Assembly: GCA_026770025.1 (NCBI GenBank)
Contig: JAMXDE010000004.1
Coordinates: 186,001 to 250,000 of the forward strand
DNA: 64,000 bases
Source of the DNA: Craspedostauros australis
Lineage: Eukaryota; Bacillariophyta; Bacillariophyceae; Mastogloiales; Achnanthaceae
Direction: 5' to 3'
The notes under the pieces are model-generated. The model ran no database searches, was not told where the DNA came from, and saw nothing but the letters and a program-made list of their open reading frames with translations. Shown piece after piece: positions 42,574-53,093 of this stretch. The position numbers were made by a program, and so were the translations under genes. Position 1 is the first letter of the stretch, and every line of letters starts with the position of its first letter.

Positions 42574-42947
42574 CTTGCCGTTTATGCATGGGTGATGAAG
42601 GGGAGTGGATCCATCATCGTGTTGGCAGTTGATGTTTGCCCCAAATGATTCGACGAGGTACTTCACACACTCCAGGTGGCCATTGAGGCATGCGTATTGA
42701 AGGGGGATGGAACCGTGGTTGTCCTTGCAGTTGATGTTCGCCTCACATGATTCGATGAGGTACTTCACACACTCCAGGTGGCCGGTGCGGCATGCCTGAT
42801 GAAGGGGGTGTCACCATACCAGTCTGTAATCTTGTTGTCATCAACTTCTTCATTCTGTGTCGTGTTCTGCTTCTTCCATTCCTTCAACACTGACAAGTTA
42901 CCTGCCCTGGCGGCACCAATGAGTTGTTCGTTTGTAGCATTGGGCAT
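42574..42947 (-). pseudogene. Ankyrin-repeat pseudogene, 5' part
   Basis: The minus strand starts MPNATNEQLIGAARAGNLSV at 42947 and encodes an N-terminal helix pair, then ankyrin repeats (HLECVKYLIESCEANINCK, GSIPLQYACLNGH, LECVKYLVESFGANINCQ, GSTPLHHPCINGK). One base is missing near 42810, within the CCCCC run of the GDTP codons, so the two parts lie in different frames. The gene is cut after INGK by the LTR-like element ending at 42573. The repeat units are closely related to those at 35371-35892. Confidence 0.75.
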
Positions 42948-43815
42948 TTTGAGAGGATGGTTGATGGTTGATGGTTGCTGGACGATTGACGTTGGACGAT
43001 TGCCGCCAAAATGGCTGTCAAGGAAGTGTGCTATTAGAGCTACCCATGGCAGAGATATTGATGGTGGTGTCTTCAATAGCTTGTATTAGTATAACATGAG
43101 TACTATGCACTGTGAGATGAATGTTGGAAGGCTGCACGCACGGAGAATTGGTAGTAGCAACACTCTTTGGCTGTAAGTGTTTCTATTAGCGCAACGCTAA
43201 ATCTCTAACAATAGCGACACCCGTCGACCAATCAGAAATATCCACTTTTCTTACCTTTTCCGTTCCGAACGGAAATTTTGGTCGAAAATCCGTTGTGTCA
43301 AATTTGTGTCGCATTTCGCGTCGCAGGAATCGTTTTCCCGTCAAACACAGTTCCAAAATGTCGCGGAAATTGATTTCTTGCCAAGATGGACCAATCTGCC
43401 CAATCAGGACAGACTTGGATCTTGGGTGTGACACGTGCGAATCTTGTCATGACCTTCTCAAGTGAATACGATCAATCATGTGATCGTACTACTAGCAACA
43501 TCGTGAGAAGACGTAATTCACAACACGGGCTATCGCGGTGTTTTGTTCATTGACCTTTTGCACCTCATCTTCACGCAGTAACACGCACATTTGCCGTGTT
43601 GTCTCCGTGTTAATTTCACTTGCAAATTGCATGAGACCTGTCATGTCTCTCTCATGCTCACAGTTCTCAAGAAACCATCTTGTGAGCTCGACAGCGTACT
43701 ACTTACTCATACGAATAACACAGTAAACAAACACTCTCCTCACCAACAACAACGACTTGATCACTCTACGTTCTCGGTGCGGTATCCTTCACACCCATCT
43801 ACGATTACGTTCTAA
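42948..43815. other. Intergenic region upstream of the copia element
   Basis: The first part is the 5' leader of the ankyrin fragment. The rest (43090-43815) is relatively AT-rich without assignable genes. One minus-strand frame (43186-43434) has no motif. Confidence 0.4.
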
Positions 43816-43820
43816 CAGTT

Positions 43821-44350
43821 TATTAGCACAATGCTTTATTCACCTGATTCGTTTTCTGATTAGTCTGTCCCGGTATGTGCTGAAACGATGCTTTACTCCG
43901 ACACATGATTTTCGGCATAAGAGGGACACACTAGAGAGAACATCAGAGATTCGGTCTGGCCATCGCCCGGCAAACATGTGATGTCCAATCCGACCTGATA
44001 TACTTCCCAACTAAACCTGAAATGACAACACACTCGACAACCTCAAGCATCATCAATGGAATGTGGAATCGACAGAGCCATGGAACGGTGACGAGTGACG
44101 CCGACACAGAAGACATCATCGCCACATCATGGGTCATCTCCACATCAGAACAAGATCGCAGAGGTGCAATGACTGAGAGCTGACCTTGAAGACAGGAACA
44201 TGAGATACAACTCAATGAAGATAACATAGAACCAGAAGTCACTCAACCCAAACAGTGTCTTCACCCAACAGCTCGTCACCCTCGTCCTGAAAGACTTGAT
44301 CTCTCTTGAAGGACTCGTGTGATTTCGCTGTGTACAATTACGAGATAACA
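43821..44350 (+). repeat. 5' LTR of the copia element
   Basis: 530 bp, running from tattagcaca to gagataaca. The inner boundary is fixed by comparison with the 3' LTR, and the outer boundary by the cagtt target duplication. The ends are TA...CA rather than the usual TG...CA, in both LTRs. Confidence 0.95.
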
Positions 44351-44552
44351 GATTAACAGTCGCACACACTACGTCCTGACCTGACTGAGTGAACCCCTCT
44401 CCAACCCACCGAGCTGATCCCATCAGCAACGAACCAACTGCATCACGTGACGACGTGAAGCAGGAACCGAACAAGAACAAGAGCCTTCCAAGGCAGCGCA
44501 CCCGAACACACCGAGCACAGCGTATCCGCTTCTCCGTACCGAACCGAACAAG

Positions 44553-47500
44553 ATGACAGAACCCACCGAACCCATCACCATCCTGAACCACGTCCTCAAG
44601 GCCGTGGGTATCTCCGACGACTCCGACCATCGCCGCGTTATCATCGACGCAGCGGTGGAGAACGTTGACGACCTCACCTTCCTCACCAAGGAAGACCTCA
44701 ACGGTCTTCATCGCGACATCACTCCCACCACGGGAGACCCGTACTCATGCAGATTGACCGCATTGCACATTCGCAAGATCCTCGCACTCCCAATGTGGTA
44801 TGACGCGCAAGCTGGCGACGGCGACTCCGTCTGGCTTGACCTGAATGCTGCAAGGCTCCAGACCTTCATGAGAGCTGAACTCAAGAAGCGCATGGATGCC
44901 TCCATGCCGACACCCGAACCCACCATGTCGTCCATGGTGACACCACCACCACCTCCTGAACCTGTCTCTGATGGAGCCGCTGCCTTCGACAAGGGCATCA
45001 AGCGGAACCTCAGCGACTACCCGATCCTGAAGAGCGATGATCAGTTCATGGTCTTCGACCGACGTCTCCGAGCCACCGCTGCAGCGCACGGTGTGAAGAA
45101 CGTCGTAGACCCTGAGTACCTCCCGACCCAAGATGAGTCTGAGCTGTTCGACAAACAGCGCACCTTCCTCTTCTACGTCTTGACCCACTGTCTCAGGACC
45201 ACGAAGAGTCGCAACTGTCTCCAGGCATACGCCGATGACGAGAACGGTCATGGGGTGTATACCATGCTCCGTGAAGAGTATGCAACCGGAGTAGCTGCGG
45301 CCAACAAGGCCCAGCTGATCCAAGAGGAAATCCGAAACCTCAAGCTGAACCACTCCTGGAACGGCAGCCGCGAAGCCTTCGTGAACAGCTGGCTCAGCAA
45401 GATCAACGACCTCGAAGAGATCCAGGATGCACCTGTCTCTGAGGACTGGAAGCTCCAGTGGCTCAAGGAGGCCATCACCCCTGACGCCGATCTCTTCCGT
45501 TCCCTTGACGACGCCGATGCTCTCCAGAGCAACTTGGCGTTGGCGACAGGAAAGACCAACTTCAGGTTGGACTTCGATGCCTTCCTTGGTGTTGTGCGCA
45601 GATCCGCACAGCGCAATGACCTGCGCGTCCCACGCAACAAGACCAAGCGTAGGGTCAACAACACAAGCAAGGACGCAAGCAACAACCAGAACAAGACCAA
45701 CCAATCCAAGAACAAGAGCACGAACAAGCGAATCCCAGACAACGAATGGAAGCAAATGACATGGGATCAGAAGAAGGCCCACATGCAGTCCAAGGGTACT
45801 TGGGACCCCAAGTACACCAGGGATGCATCGAACAGACAGGCCAACAAGACATCCACCACTGACAATGGGGGCGGCGGGCAAGCCAAGCCCACCTCGACCT
45901 CCGGCAGCGCCGGTTCTGACGAACTCCCCGGCGATGCCATCAAGCGCATGCTGGCCAATGCCACGACCAACACCAACACTTCTGACGAAGTGATCATCCA
46001 GGGCAAGGTCTACCGTGCTGTTCAGGCCACAGTCCTGCAATACAGCTTCAACAAGACCGATGTTGCGAAGTCCGGTTCCCTGATCGACAGCGGTGCGAAT
46101 GGAGGATTGGCAGGCGATGATGTGACTATCATCAGCCGTACCAACCATACCGCCGACATCAGCGGAATTGGAGACACCGCAATCGTCAACCTGGACATCG
46201 GAACAGTCGCTGGACTCGTCATGTCCACCGAGGGACCTATCATCGCGAAGTTCCACCAATACGCCCTCTATGGCAAGGGCAAGACGATTCACTCGACGAA
46301 TCAGCTCGGTGCATTCGGTCTCGATGTCAACGAGCGTCCTCGCGAACTCCCTGGAGGGAGACAGACAATCATCGTGCCTGATGGGCATGTGATCCCTCTC
46401 TCCATCCGACAGGGCCTGTCCTACATGGACATGAGGCCTCCCACACGCAAGGAGATTGACACGTACCCTCACGTGGATTTCACTGCCGACGAAGAGTGGG
46501 ACCCATCCACTCTCGACCACGAGTTCACTTTGCCGAACGAGATCTCTGATGGTGTCCCAGACGACGGCGTCCACTCACCGGACTCCATCGAAGTGTTCAC
46601 CAGTGAGACCGGTGCCCCAAACCAGGGCGCTATCACTCGTGCGAAGCCGACGATCGACTATGAGGCCCTCCGTCCGTACTTCGGATGGATCCCGGCCAGA
46701 AGAGTCCAAGACACTCTCAAGTGCACGTCCCAATGGTACCGCACCTCCGAGCGGTTCACCATGAGAAAGCACTTCAAGACCAGATTCCCTGCTGCGAACG
46801 TGGACAGGCTCCACGAGACCGTTGCCATGGACACGTTGTTCTCTGACACACCTGCCCATGACGATGGTGTGCCAGGCCATGGTGGCAGCACGATGATGCA
46901 AGTATACGTGGCCGTGGATTCTCGCTTCACCGCAGGATTCCCCATGACATCGGAGAAGCAAGTCGCTTCCACTCTCCAAGACTTCATCCGGCGTCACGGA
47001 GCTCCTGACCTCCTGATGTCTGACAACGCGAAATCCGAGATCGGATTCAAGGTGCAAGACATCCTCCGACAGTACTCCATCGCTGACCATCAGAGCGAGC
47101 CGGAGCACCAGCACCAGAACGCCGCAGAGAGGCGTATCCAAGACATCAAGCGCATGACGAACGGCATCATGGATAGGACGGGCACACCTGCTCGCTTCTG
47201 GCTCATCTGCACCATGTATGTCATTGTGCTATTCAACCACTTGGCTCAGCGCACGGCAGGTAACGTCACGCCGATGCAGGCAGCCTACGGACACCGTCCC
47301 GATGTGAGCAAGTTCCTTGCCTACCGATGGTGGCAACCGGTGTACTACCGCGTGGAGAAACCTGGCTTTCCCAGCCAGTCCAAGGAGCGAAAGGGGAGGT
47401 GGGCCGGACCCTGCCTCCACAAGGGTGACGAACTCACCTTCTGGGTGTTGGACGATGACACCCAACAACTCCTCCCTCGATCCTCGATCCGTGCAGCCGA

Positions 47501-49943
47501 CAAACACGGCTCCCGCAACCTGCGTGTCGACTTTCCCCTGGCCGACGTTGGGGAGGAAGACGGCTCGGACACGAACCCACCTGACGATGGGGAGCTTGAC
47601 GACGACGTCCCAGTGCCAGATGGAATGCAACCAGTTGTCCATTCCCTAGGAGACGCCATTCTTTTCGCTTCTGCGGAGTCCGATCCTGGAACAGCGGACA
47701 TGGCAAGAGTCTCCATCCCTCGAATCACACCAGAGGATCTCATCGGCAAGACCTTCCTGTACAACCGCGACGGACAGAGAGTCAAGGCCGAAGTCATCCA
47801 ACGCGTCAACGATGCGGATGCAGCAAACCACCAGCGAATCAAGATGTTGCTCGCCTTCGACGATGGAGCCACCAACGAACTCATCTCCTACGTCCAACTG
47901 TCCGACATCATCGAACAGCAGCTCGAACGCAACGAAGACAACGAAGACGGAGTATGGGGATTCCAAGGCATCATCGGCCACGAAGGACCTCTCGCTCCGA
48001 ACGCCAAGACCTACAAGGGGTCCCGATACAATGTCATTGTACAATGGGATGACGGATCAACAACATCCGAACCACTCTCCACCATGTTGCAAGATGATCC
48101 TGTATCATGTGCGGCCTACGGCCGAAAGAACGGATTGCTCGATCAGCCTGGATGGAAACGGCTGAAGAAGCTCTCTGACCGACAGGCTCGAATGGAGCGC
48201 AAGACCTCCATCAACAAGACCAAGAAGCACACCAACGCACCCATCTACCAGTTTGGTGTCCAGGTACCACGCAATCACCAAGAAGCTGTACGCCTCGACA
48301 AACGCAACGGCAACACGCTCTGGGCGGATGCAGAACGTACCGAGATGGAACAGCTCTTCGGATATGAGACATTCCGATCGCTCGGCAAGACCAAGACCAT
48401 TCCAGACGGATACCAACAAATCCGGCTGCAATGGGTCTACGCGGTCAAGCATGACCTCCGACACCGAGCACGATGTGTGGCAGGAGGCCACCTGACGGAT
48501 CCATGCAAGGACTCCTCCTACGCCGGAGTTGTCAGCTTGCAGTCACTCCGAATCGCCCTACTCGCTGGCGAACTGAACGGACTCAAGACCATGGTTGGCG
48601 ACATTGGAAACGCCTACCTGGAGGCATACACGAAGGAGAAGATCTGCTTCGTAGCCGGCGACGAGTTCGGGGAGCACGCAGGCCACATGCTCACGATTGT
48701 CAAGGCGCTCTACGGCCTCCGGACATCCGGAGCTCGCTTCCACGAAGCGCTGGCAGATACCCTCCGAGACATGGGCTTCCAGCAGTGCAGGTCTGACCCC
48801 GATGTATGGATGCGTGATGCAGGTCCGCACTGGGAATACGTATGTGTATACGTGGACGATCTCATGGCAGTCATGTCTGACCCACGCTCCTTCTTCGACA
48901 CTCTCACTTCGCAGTATGGCTACAAGCTCAAGGGTGTTGGCCCCATCTCCTACCATCTAGGAGCAGACTTCGGAAGAGACAGCGACGGCACAATGAAGAT
49001 CAGTGCGCGTTCCTACATCAAACGCATGCTGACTAACTACGAACAGATGTTCGACGGACCACCCAACAAGACCAGCTGCCCCATGGACAAGGACGACAGT
49101 CCTGAGCTTGATACGACACCCGAGCTCGGGGAGATCGATCGAACCAAGTACATGTCGTTGATCGGAGCCCTCCAATGGTGTGTGTCTCTGGGAAGGATCG
49201 ACATACATGTGGCGGTCATGACTCTCTCCCGTTTCCGTGCATCACCAAGAGCAGGACACATGGACAGAGTGAAACGCATCTACGGGTACCTTCGTAAATA
49301 CCCAGATGCCTCCATCCGCTTCCGAACCGGAATCCCCAACCATGAAGAACACTACGACATCCCGCAGCACGAATGGATGTACTCTGTGTACGGACCCAAC
49401 CGAGAGGAGCTGCCAGCAGATGCACCAACAGCCAAAGGCAAACCTGTACGTACCACGACTTTTGTTGATGCGAATCTCATGCACTGCAAGGTGACTGGAA
49501 AATCAGCAACCGGTATCGTACATCTCATAAACCAAACTCCCATCGAATGGTTCTCGAAGCGACAGTCCACCGTGGAGACGGCCACCTACGGATCAGAGTT
49601 CGTGGCAGCACGGTTGGCAACAGAACAGATCCTATCCATCCGCCTGATGCTGTGCGAAATGGGAATACCTGTGGACGGCCCGAGCTGGCTCTTTGGTGAC
49701 AACCAGAGCGTAGTCACATCCTCCACCATCCCCACCAGTGTACTATCCAAGAGACACAACGCACTGGCCTACCACCGAGTCCGATCGGCCATCGCCGCTG
49801 GGACGATGTACTTCATCAAGATCAAGGGAAACCAGAACATCGCCGACATCCTCACGAAATTCCTTCCACGATCGGTTTTCTGGGACCTCATCCAACCACT
49901 GTTGTTCTGGAAGGGCAACACCGATCCCAACCACAACAAGTGA
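44553..49943 (+). CDS. Copia Gag-Pol polyprotein
   Basis: One open frame of 1796 residues. Gag-like region: about 1-480. Aspartic protease: about 510 onward (SLIDSGANGG). Integrase core: about 750-920. Reverse transcriptase: about 1270-1500, with VYVDDL. RNase H: about 1630-1780. Gag and Pol are fused in one frame, as usual for Ty1/copia. I do not see a CCHC zinc knuckle in the basic Asn/Lys-rich part of Gag. The frame looks whole. Confidence 0.93.
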   Translation: MTEPTEPITILNHVLKAVGISDDSDHRRVIIDAAVENVDDLTFLTKEDLNGLHRDITPTTGDPYSCRLTALHIRKILALPMWYDAQAGDGDSVWLDLNAARLQTFMRAELKKRMDASMPTPEPTMSSMVTPPPPPEPVSDGAAAFDKGIKRNLSDYPILKSDDQFMVFDRRLRATAAAHGVKNVVDPEYLPTQDESELFDKQRTFLFYVLTHCLRTTKSRNCLQAYADDENGHGVYTMLREEYATGVAAANKAQLIQEEIRNLKLNHSWNGSREAFVNSWLSKINDLEEIQDAPVSEDWKLQWLKEAITPDADLFRSLDDADALQSNLALATGKTNFRLDFDAFLGVVRRSAQRNDLRVPRNKTKRRVNNTSKDASNNQNKTNQSKNKSTNKRIPDNEWKQMTWDQKKAHMQSKGTWDPKYTRDASNRQANKTSTTDNGGGGQAKPTSTSGSAGSDELPGDAIKRMLANATTNTNTSDEVIIQGKVYRAVQATVLQYSFNKTDVAKSGSLIDSGANGGLAGDDVTIISRTNHTADISGIGDTAIVNLDIGTVAGLVMSTEGPIIAKFHQYALYGKGKTIHSTNQLGAFGLDVNERPRELPGGRQTIIVPDGHVIPLSIRQGLSYMDMRPPTRKEIDTYPHVDFTADEEWDPSTLDHEFTLPNEISDGVPDDGVHSPDSIEVFTSETGAPNQGAITRAKPTIDYEALRPYFGWIPARRVQDTLKCTSQWYRTSERFTMRKHFKTRFPAANVDRLHETVAMDTLFSDTPAHDDGVPGHGGSTMMQVYVAVDSRFTAGFPMTSEKQVASTLQDFIRRHGAPDLLMSDNAKSEIGFKVQDILRQYSIADHQSEPEHQHQNAAERRIQDIKRMTNGIMDRTGTPARFWLICTMYVIVLFNHLAQRTAGNVTPMQAAYGHRPDVSKFLAYRWWQPVYYRVEKPGFPSQSKERKGRWAGPCLHKGDELTFWVLDDDTQQLLPRSSIRAADKHGSRNLRVDFPLADVGEEDGSDTNPPDDGELDDDVPVPDGMQPVVHSLGDAILFASAESDPGTADMARVSIPRITPEDLIGKTFLYNRDGQRVKAEVIQRVNDADAANHQRIKMLLAFDDGATNELISYVQLSDIIEQQLERNEDNEDGVWGFQGIIGHEGPLAPNAKTYKGSRYNVIVQWDDGSTTSEPLSTMLQDDPVSCAAYGRKNGLLDQPGWKRLKKLSDRQARMERKTSINKTKKHTNAPIYQFGVQVPRNHQEAVRLDKRNGNTLWADAERTEMEQLFGYETFRSLGKTKTIPDGYQQIRLQWVYAVKHDLRHRARCVAGGHLTDPCKDSSYAGVVSLQSLRIALLAGELNGLKTMVGDIGNAYLEAYTKEKICFVAGDEFGEHAGHMLTIVKALYGLRTSGARFHEALADTLRDMGFQQCRSDPDVWMRDAGPHWEYVCVYVDDLMAVMSDPRSFFDTLTSQYGYKLKGVGPISYHLGADFGRDSDGTMKISARSYIKRMLTNYEQMFDGPPNKTSCPMDKDDSPELDTTPELGEIDRTKYMSLIGALQWCVSLGRIDIHVAVMTLSRFRASPRAGHMDRVKRIYGYLRKYPDASIRFRTGIPNHEEHYDIPQHEWMYSVYGPNREELPADAPTAKGKPVRTTTFVDANLMHCKVTGKSATGIVHLINQTPIEWFSKRQSTVETATYGSEFVAARLATEQILSIRLMLCEMGIPVDGPSWLFGDNQSVVTSSTIPTSVLSKRHNALAYHRVRSAIAAGTMYFIKIKGNQNIADILTKFLPRSVFWDLIQPLLFWKGNTDPNHNK

Positions 49944-49968
49944 CTGCGAAAAGATACGTTTCGGGGAG

Positions 49969-50498
49969 TATTAGCACAATGCTTTATTCACCTGATTCGT
50001 TTTCTGATTAGTCTGTCCCGGTATGTGCTGAAACGATGCTTTACTCCGACACATGATTTTCGGCATAAGAGGGACACACTAGAGAGAACATCAGAGATTC
50101 GGTCTGGCCATCGCCCGGCAAACATGTGATGTCCAATCCGACCTGATATACTTCCCAACTAAACCTGAAATGACAACACACTCGACAACCTCAAGCATCA
50201 TCAATGGAATGTGGAATCGACAGAGCCATGGAACGGTGATGAGTGACGCCGACACAGAAGACATCATCGCCACATCATGGGTCATCTCCACATCAGAACA
50301 AGATCGCAGAGGTGCAATGACTGAGAGCTGACCTTGAAGACAGGAACATGAGATACAACTCGATGAAGATAACATAGAACCAGAAGTCACTCAACCCAAA
50401 CAGTGTCTTCACCCAACAGCTCGTCACCCTCATCCTGAAAGACTTGATCTCTCTTGAAGGACTCGTGTGATTTTGCTGTGTACAATTACAAGATAACA
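49969..50498 (+). repeat. 3' LTR of the copia element
   Basis: 530 bp, about 99% identical to the 5' LTR. It is preceded by a short purine run (ggggag), the likely polypurine tract, 25 bp after the Gag-Pol stop, and followed by the target duplication cagtt. Confidence 0.95.
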
Positions 50499-50503
50499 CA
50501 GTT

Positions 50504-53093
50504 TCTGTTACTTGTTACTGTAGTCATTACTAATTGTTGATGAGTGTGCGTGGGGAATGAGATGATCAAGATGCTCTCTTGATCCATCTCTTCCTTGCTC
50601 TCATTGCTGGTGCAATACTCTTGCACCTCCATGCACATTGCTCTCCTTGTTGCTCATTGATGTTGTCTTGGTTGTTGTTGATCTTGTTGTAATTCTCTTG
50701 TTGTCGTGTCATTGTTCCATTCTTGGGTTTCGTTGAATCTGACGATTGATGGAATCTGATGGATCATTTAAAACATATTTCATTCTCTGTAGATCTGGTA
50801 GGTAAGGCCTTGAGGTATTGTCACATGTGATGTATACTTTGGTATCCGCTGGTATTGCGGTATCCTGGCATTGCAGTATCGTGGTGTCCTCGTGGTATTG
50901 TTGTGATGTCACCAATTTTGGGTCATGATTGCACCAACAAATATTCCTGATGGCACGCAAGTGTGACTGATGCATACACATCCGAGTACACACATTTCGA
51001 CAGATGAATAGTAGTATGAGTGGCAATTCGGTGTCTGTTGTTGATGTGCTGGAGTTTGATGTTGTGTGGTGTTGTGTTGTTGTCTTGTTCGCATGGTCTC
51101 TTCTCTCTCTCTCTCTCTCTCTTTTGTGGTTGCCTGTGTTTGTCTCCTTCTCTTGATCGCACCCTTCTGATTCGTGTGGGCGGATCTTTCTGTTCCTGGT
51201 AGTTCGACTTTGACGTGTGCTGGGTCCGCAACCAGAACACTCCTCAGAGATTCTAGTTAATCGGCTTAGTCATGGAAGGCGTCCTTTCGTCCGTCCTCCG
51301 CTATTTTTCACAAGTCCCACATGACTGCAGTTTCGCTAGCGTGCAACAACAACCAAGCGTGATTGATGGCACCCCCGCAAGTGGATGCACGAGGGATCCA
51401 AGACTCCAGGACCCTCCAACCCTACTTTTAATTTATGATCATCCCATTGGTAAGCGTATGCTCCAGTTCACTGATCAAGCTGCTTGGCGAGAGCCAGGTC
51501 TTGACCGGGTTCTATGACTGGCAACCAACCAATGCATCTTCCATCTTCTTTCGCCTGTTATCGATGCGTGAAACCAAGGAGGAGAAAAGCAAGCAAGACC
51601 AACATCGTCCTTTCGACCACTGTGGCATTCAGCGCGAAAACATCACTTTGTGCATGCCTCTGTGCCCTCTCAAATTTGAATGATGCTTGCAATCATAAAA
51701 TTGAAATCTTTCGCATTAACACACAAACACATACACACACAGAAACAAGTACTTTCAACTTCAGATTTCACAGATTTGGATCCAAGTCCTCATGCAAATT
51801 CGTTGCGACAATGTAAAAAGGACACTCTATACTTCCAAAAAAAACTCAACACACACTTCTCTCCCAGACAGACAGACAGCCAAACAAATGCGGAGAACCG
51901 TTGGCGGACAGACGTATCAGAACCAAAACAAACACGCACAAGAAGAAGTTGATGAAAATTGACGCACTGACACCGACTGAGAACATCTGCTCCAAAATTA
52001 TCATTGGGGAACATTGACAGATTCTGACGGCATTCAGTGCCACCGCAAGAATGGAGCTGAAAGTGTCACGGCAACCCAGTGCACGCGAGCCGCGTCTGTG
52101 TGACAGTCAAAACCAAGTTTGGCTGCGAGGTTTGTCGCCAAAGTCAAGGCATGTGACTCCCACGTGATCTTGGATAAAGTCGCGTTCTGCTTGTTGGATT
52201 CAAACGTGAGTTGTGAGCACTTCGCTTCTTCGACTATGACCAAATCTATGTCGCTCCTTCTCTTTACTCGCTCCGCGTTCCACGTCACAAGTATTCTTGT
52301 GCGTCGCAGTGATACATCTGGATAGGAGCCCAACAAGCACGTGACGCTACTATTTGTACGTACGTCGTTGATCACATCATGCTTAGGTTATCTGCTTCTT
52401 TGCAGAGTACCGGGTTGTGGACTCCAAAGTATGCAATGGATCCTACTCGCACAAAAACATGTTGGAGATTGCGTTGGGTGTCATGTGCTCCAAATCGAGT
52501 TCGCTTCACGATTTCCGTGGTTGGCCTTGTGCGAGCGAGAACTGTTGGTCCTTGACAGAGGCACAACAAACACACAACGCCAACTGCTCCAATTGCATGA
52601 CATTTCCACATGTTCGCCATGCCCGTCTCGTTTGTTGTGACGCTGTTGACACAGTTGGCACTTGGAGATGGGGTCGTATCAGCAGCCGGACGTGCAGAGG
52701 ACCAATGGGAGGCGTTCTGACTGACTCGTTGTTGTCCCAGAGGCGGAAGGTTCCCAAGAACGCCACCAACAACAACAAACGAGAAAATTCTGTGCAACCT
52801 GCATCCTTTTCATCGCCTTCGCTTCCTTCGCCTCCACTCTCGCCATTCTCGCCATTCGCATCACCGACCGCGTCGCTCTGCTCCACTGATGACCATCACT
52901 CTCCACGACTCTCCACGACTCTCTCCATCACTCCCAACAGCACCTTGTCGAAGGGCTGGATAGATCGTAGTCGCATAGCAGGCCGCACCACACAAGGACT
53001 TCCATCCATTAACGTCTCAAAAGACCGCCAGGACAACTGAAACCCAAGTAGAGCATAGCATAGCCACCCACGACTACCAATCACCTCTCGACC
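50504..53093. other. Intergenic region with simple repeats
   Basis: Contains imperfect ggtattgcggtatcc-like tandem words (50840-50910), the second copy of the 60-bp dispersed repeat (50936-50995), a CT microsatellite (about 51102-51122), and no recognisable gene. From about 52400 it is the upstream region of the STAND ATPase. The frame at 52417-53040 has only low-complexity Ser/Pro/Thr in its second half. Confidence 0.4.

Larger units (their letters stand above)
43821..50498 (+). mobile_element. Ty1/copia LTR retrotransposon (diatom CoDi-like), whole-looking
   Basis: A 6678-bp element with 530-bp LTRs at both ends, one long Gag-Pol frame between them, and a perfect 5-bp target duplication cagtt (43816-43820 and 50499-50503). 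The two LTRs differ at about five positions (about 99% identical), all transitions, indicating a recent insertion. The order protease, integrase, reverse transcriptase, RNase H identifies Ty1/copia. The element looks whole, with no breaks noticed. Confidence 0.95.

Noticed and set aside
44745-46574. 609-codon minus-strand frame inside the copia element
   Set aside because: It is exactly antisense to Gag-Pol in a GC-skewed coding region and shows no domain.
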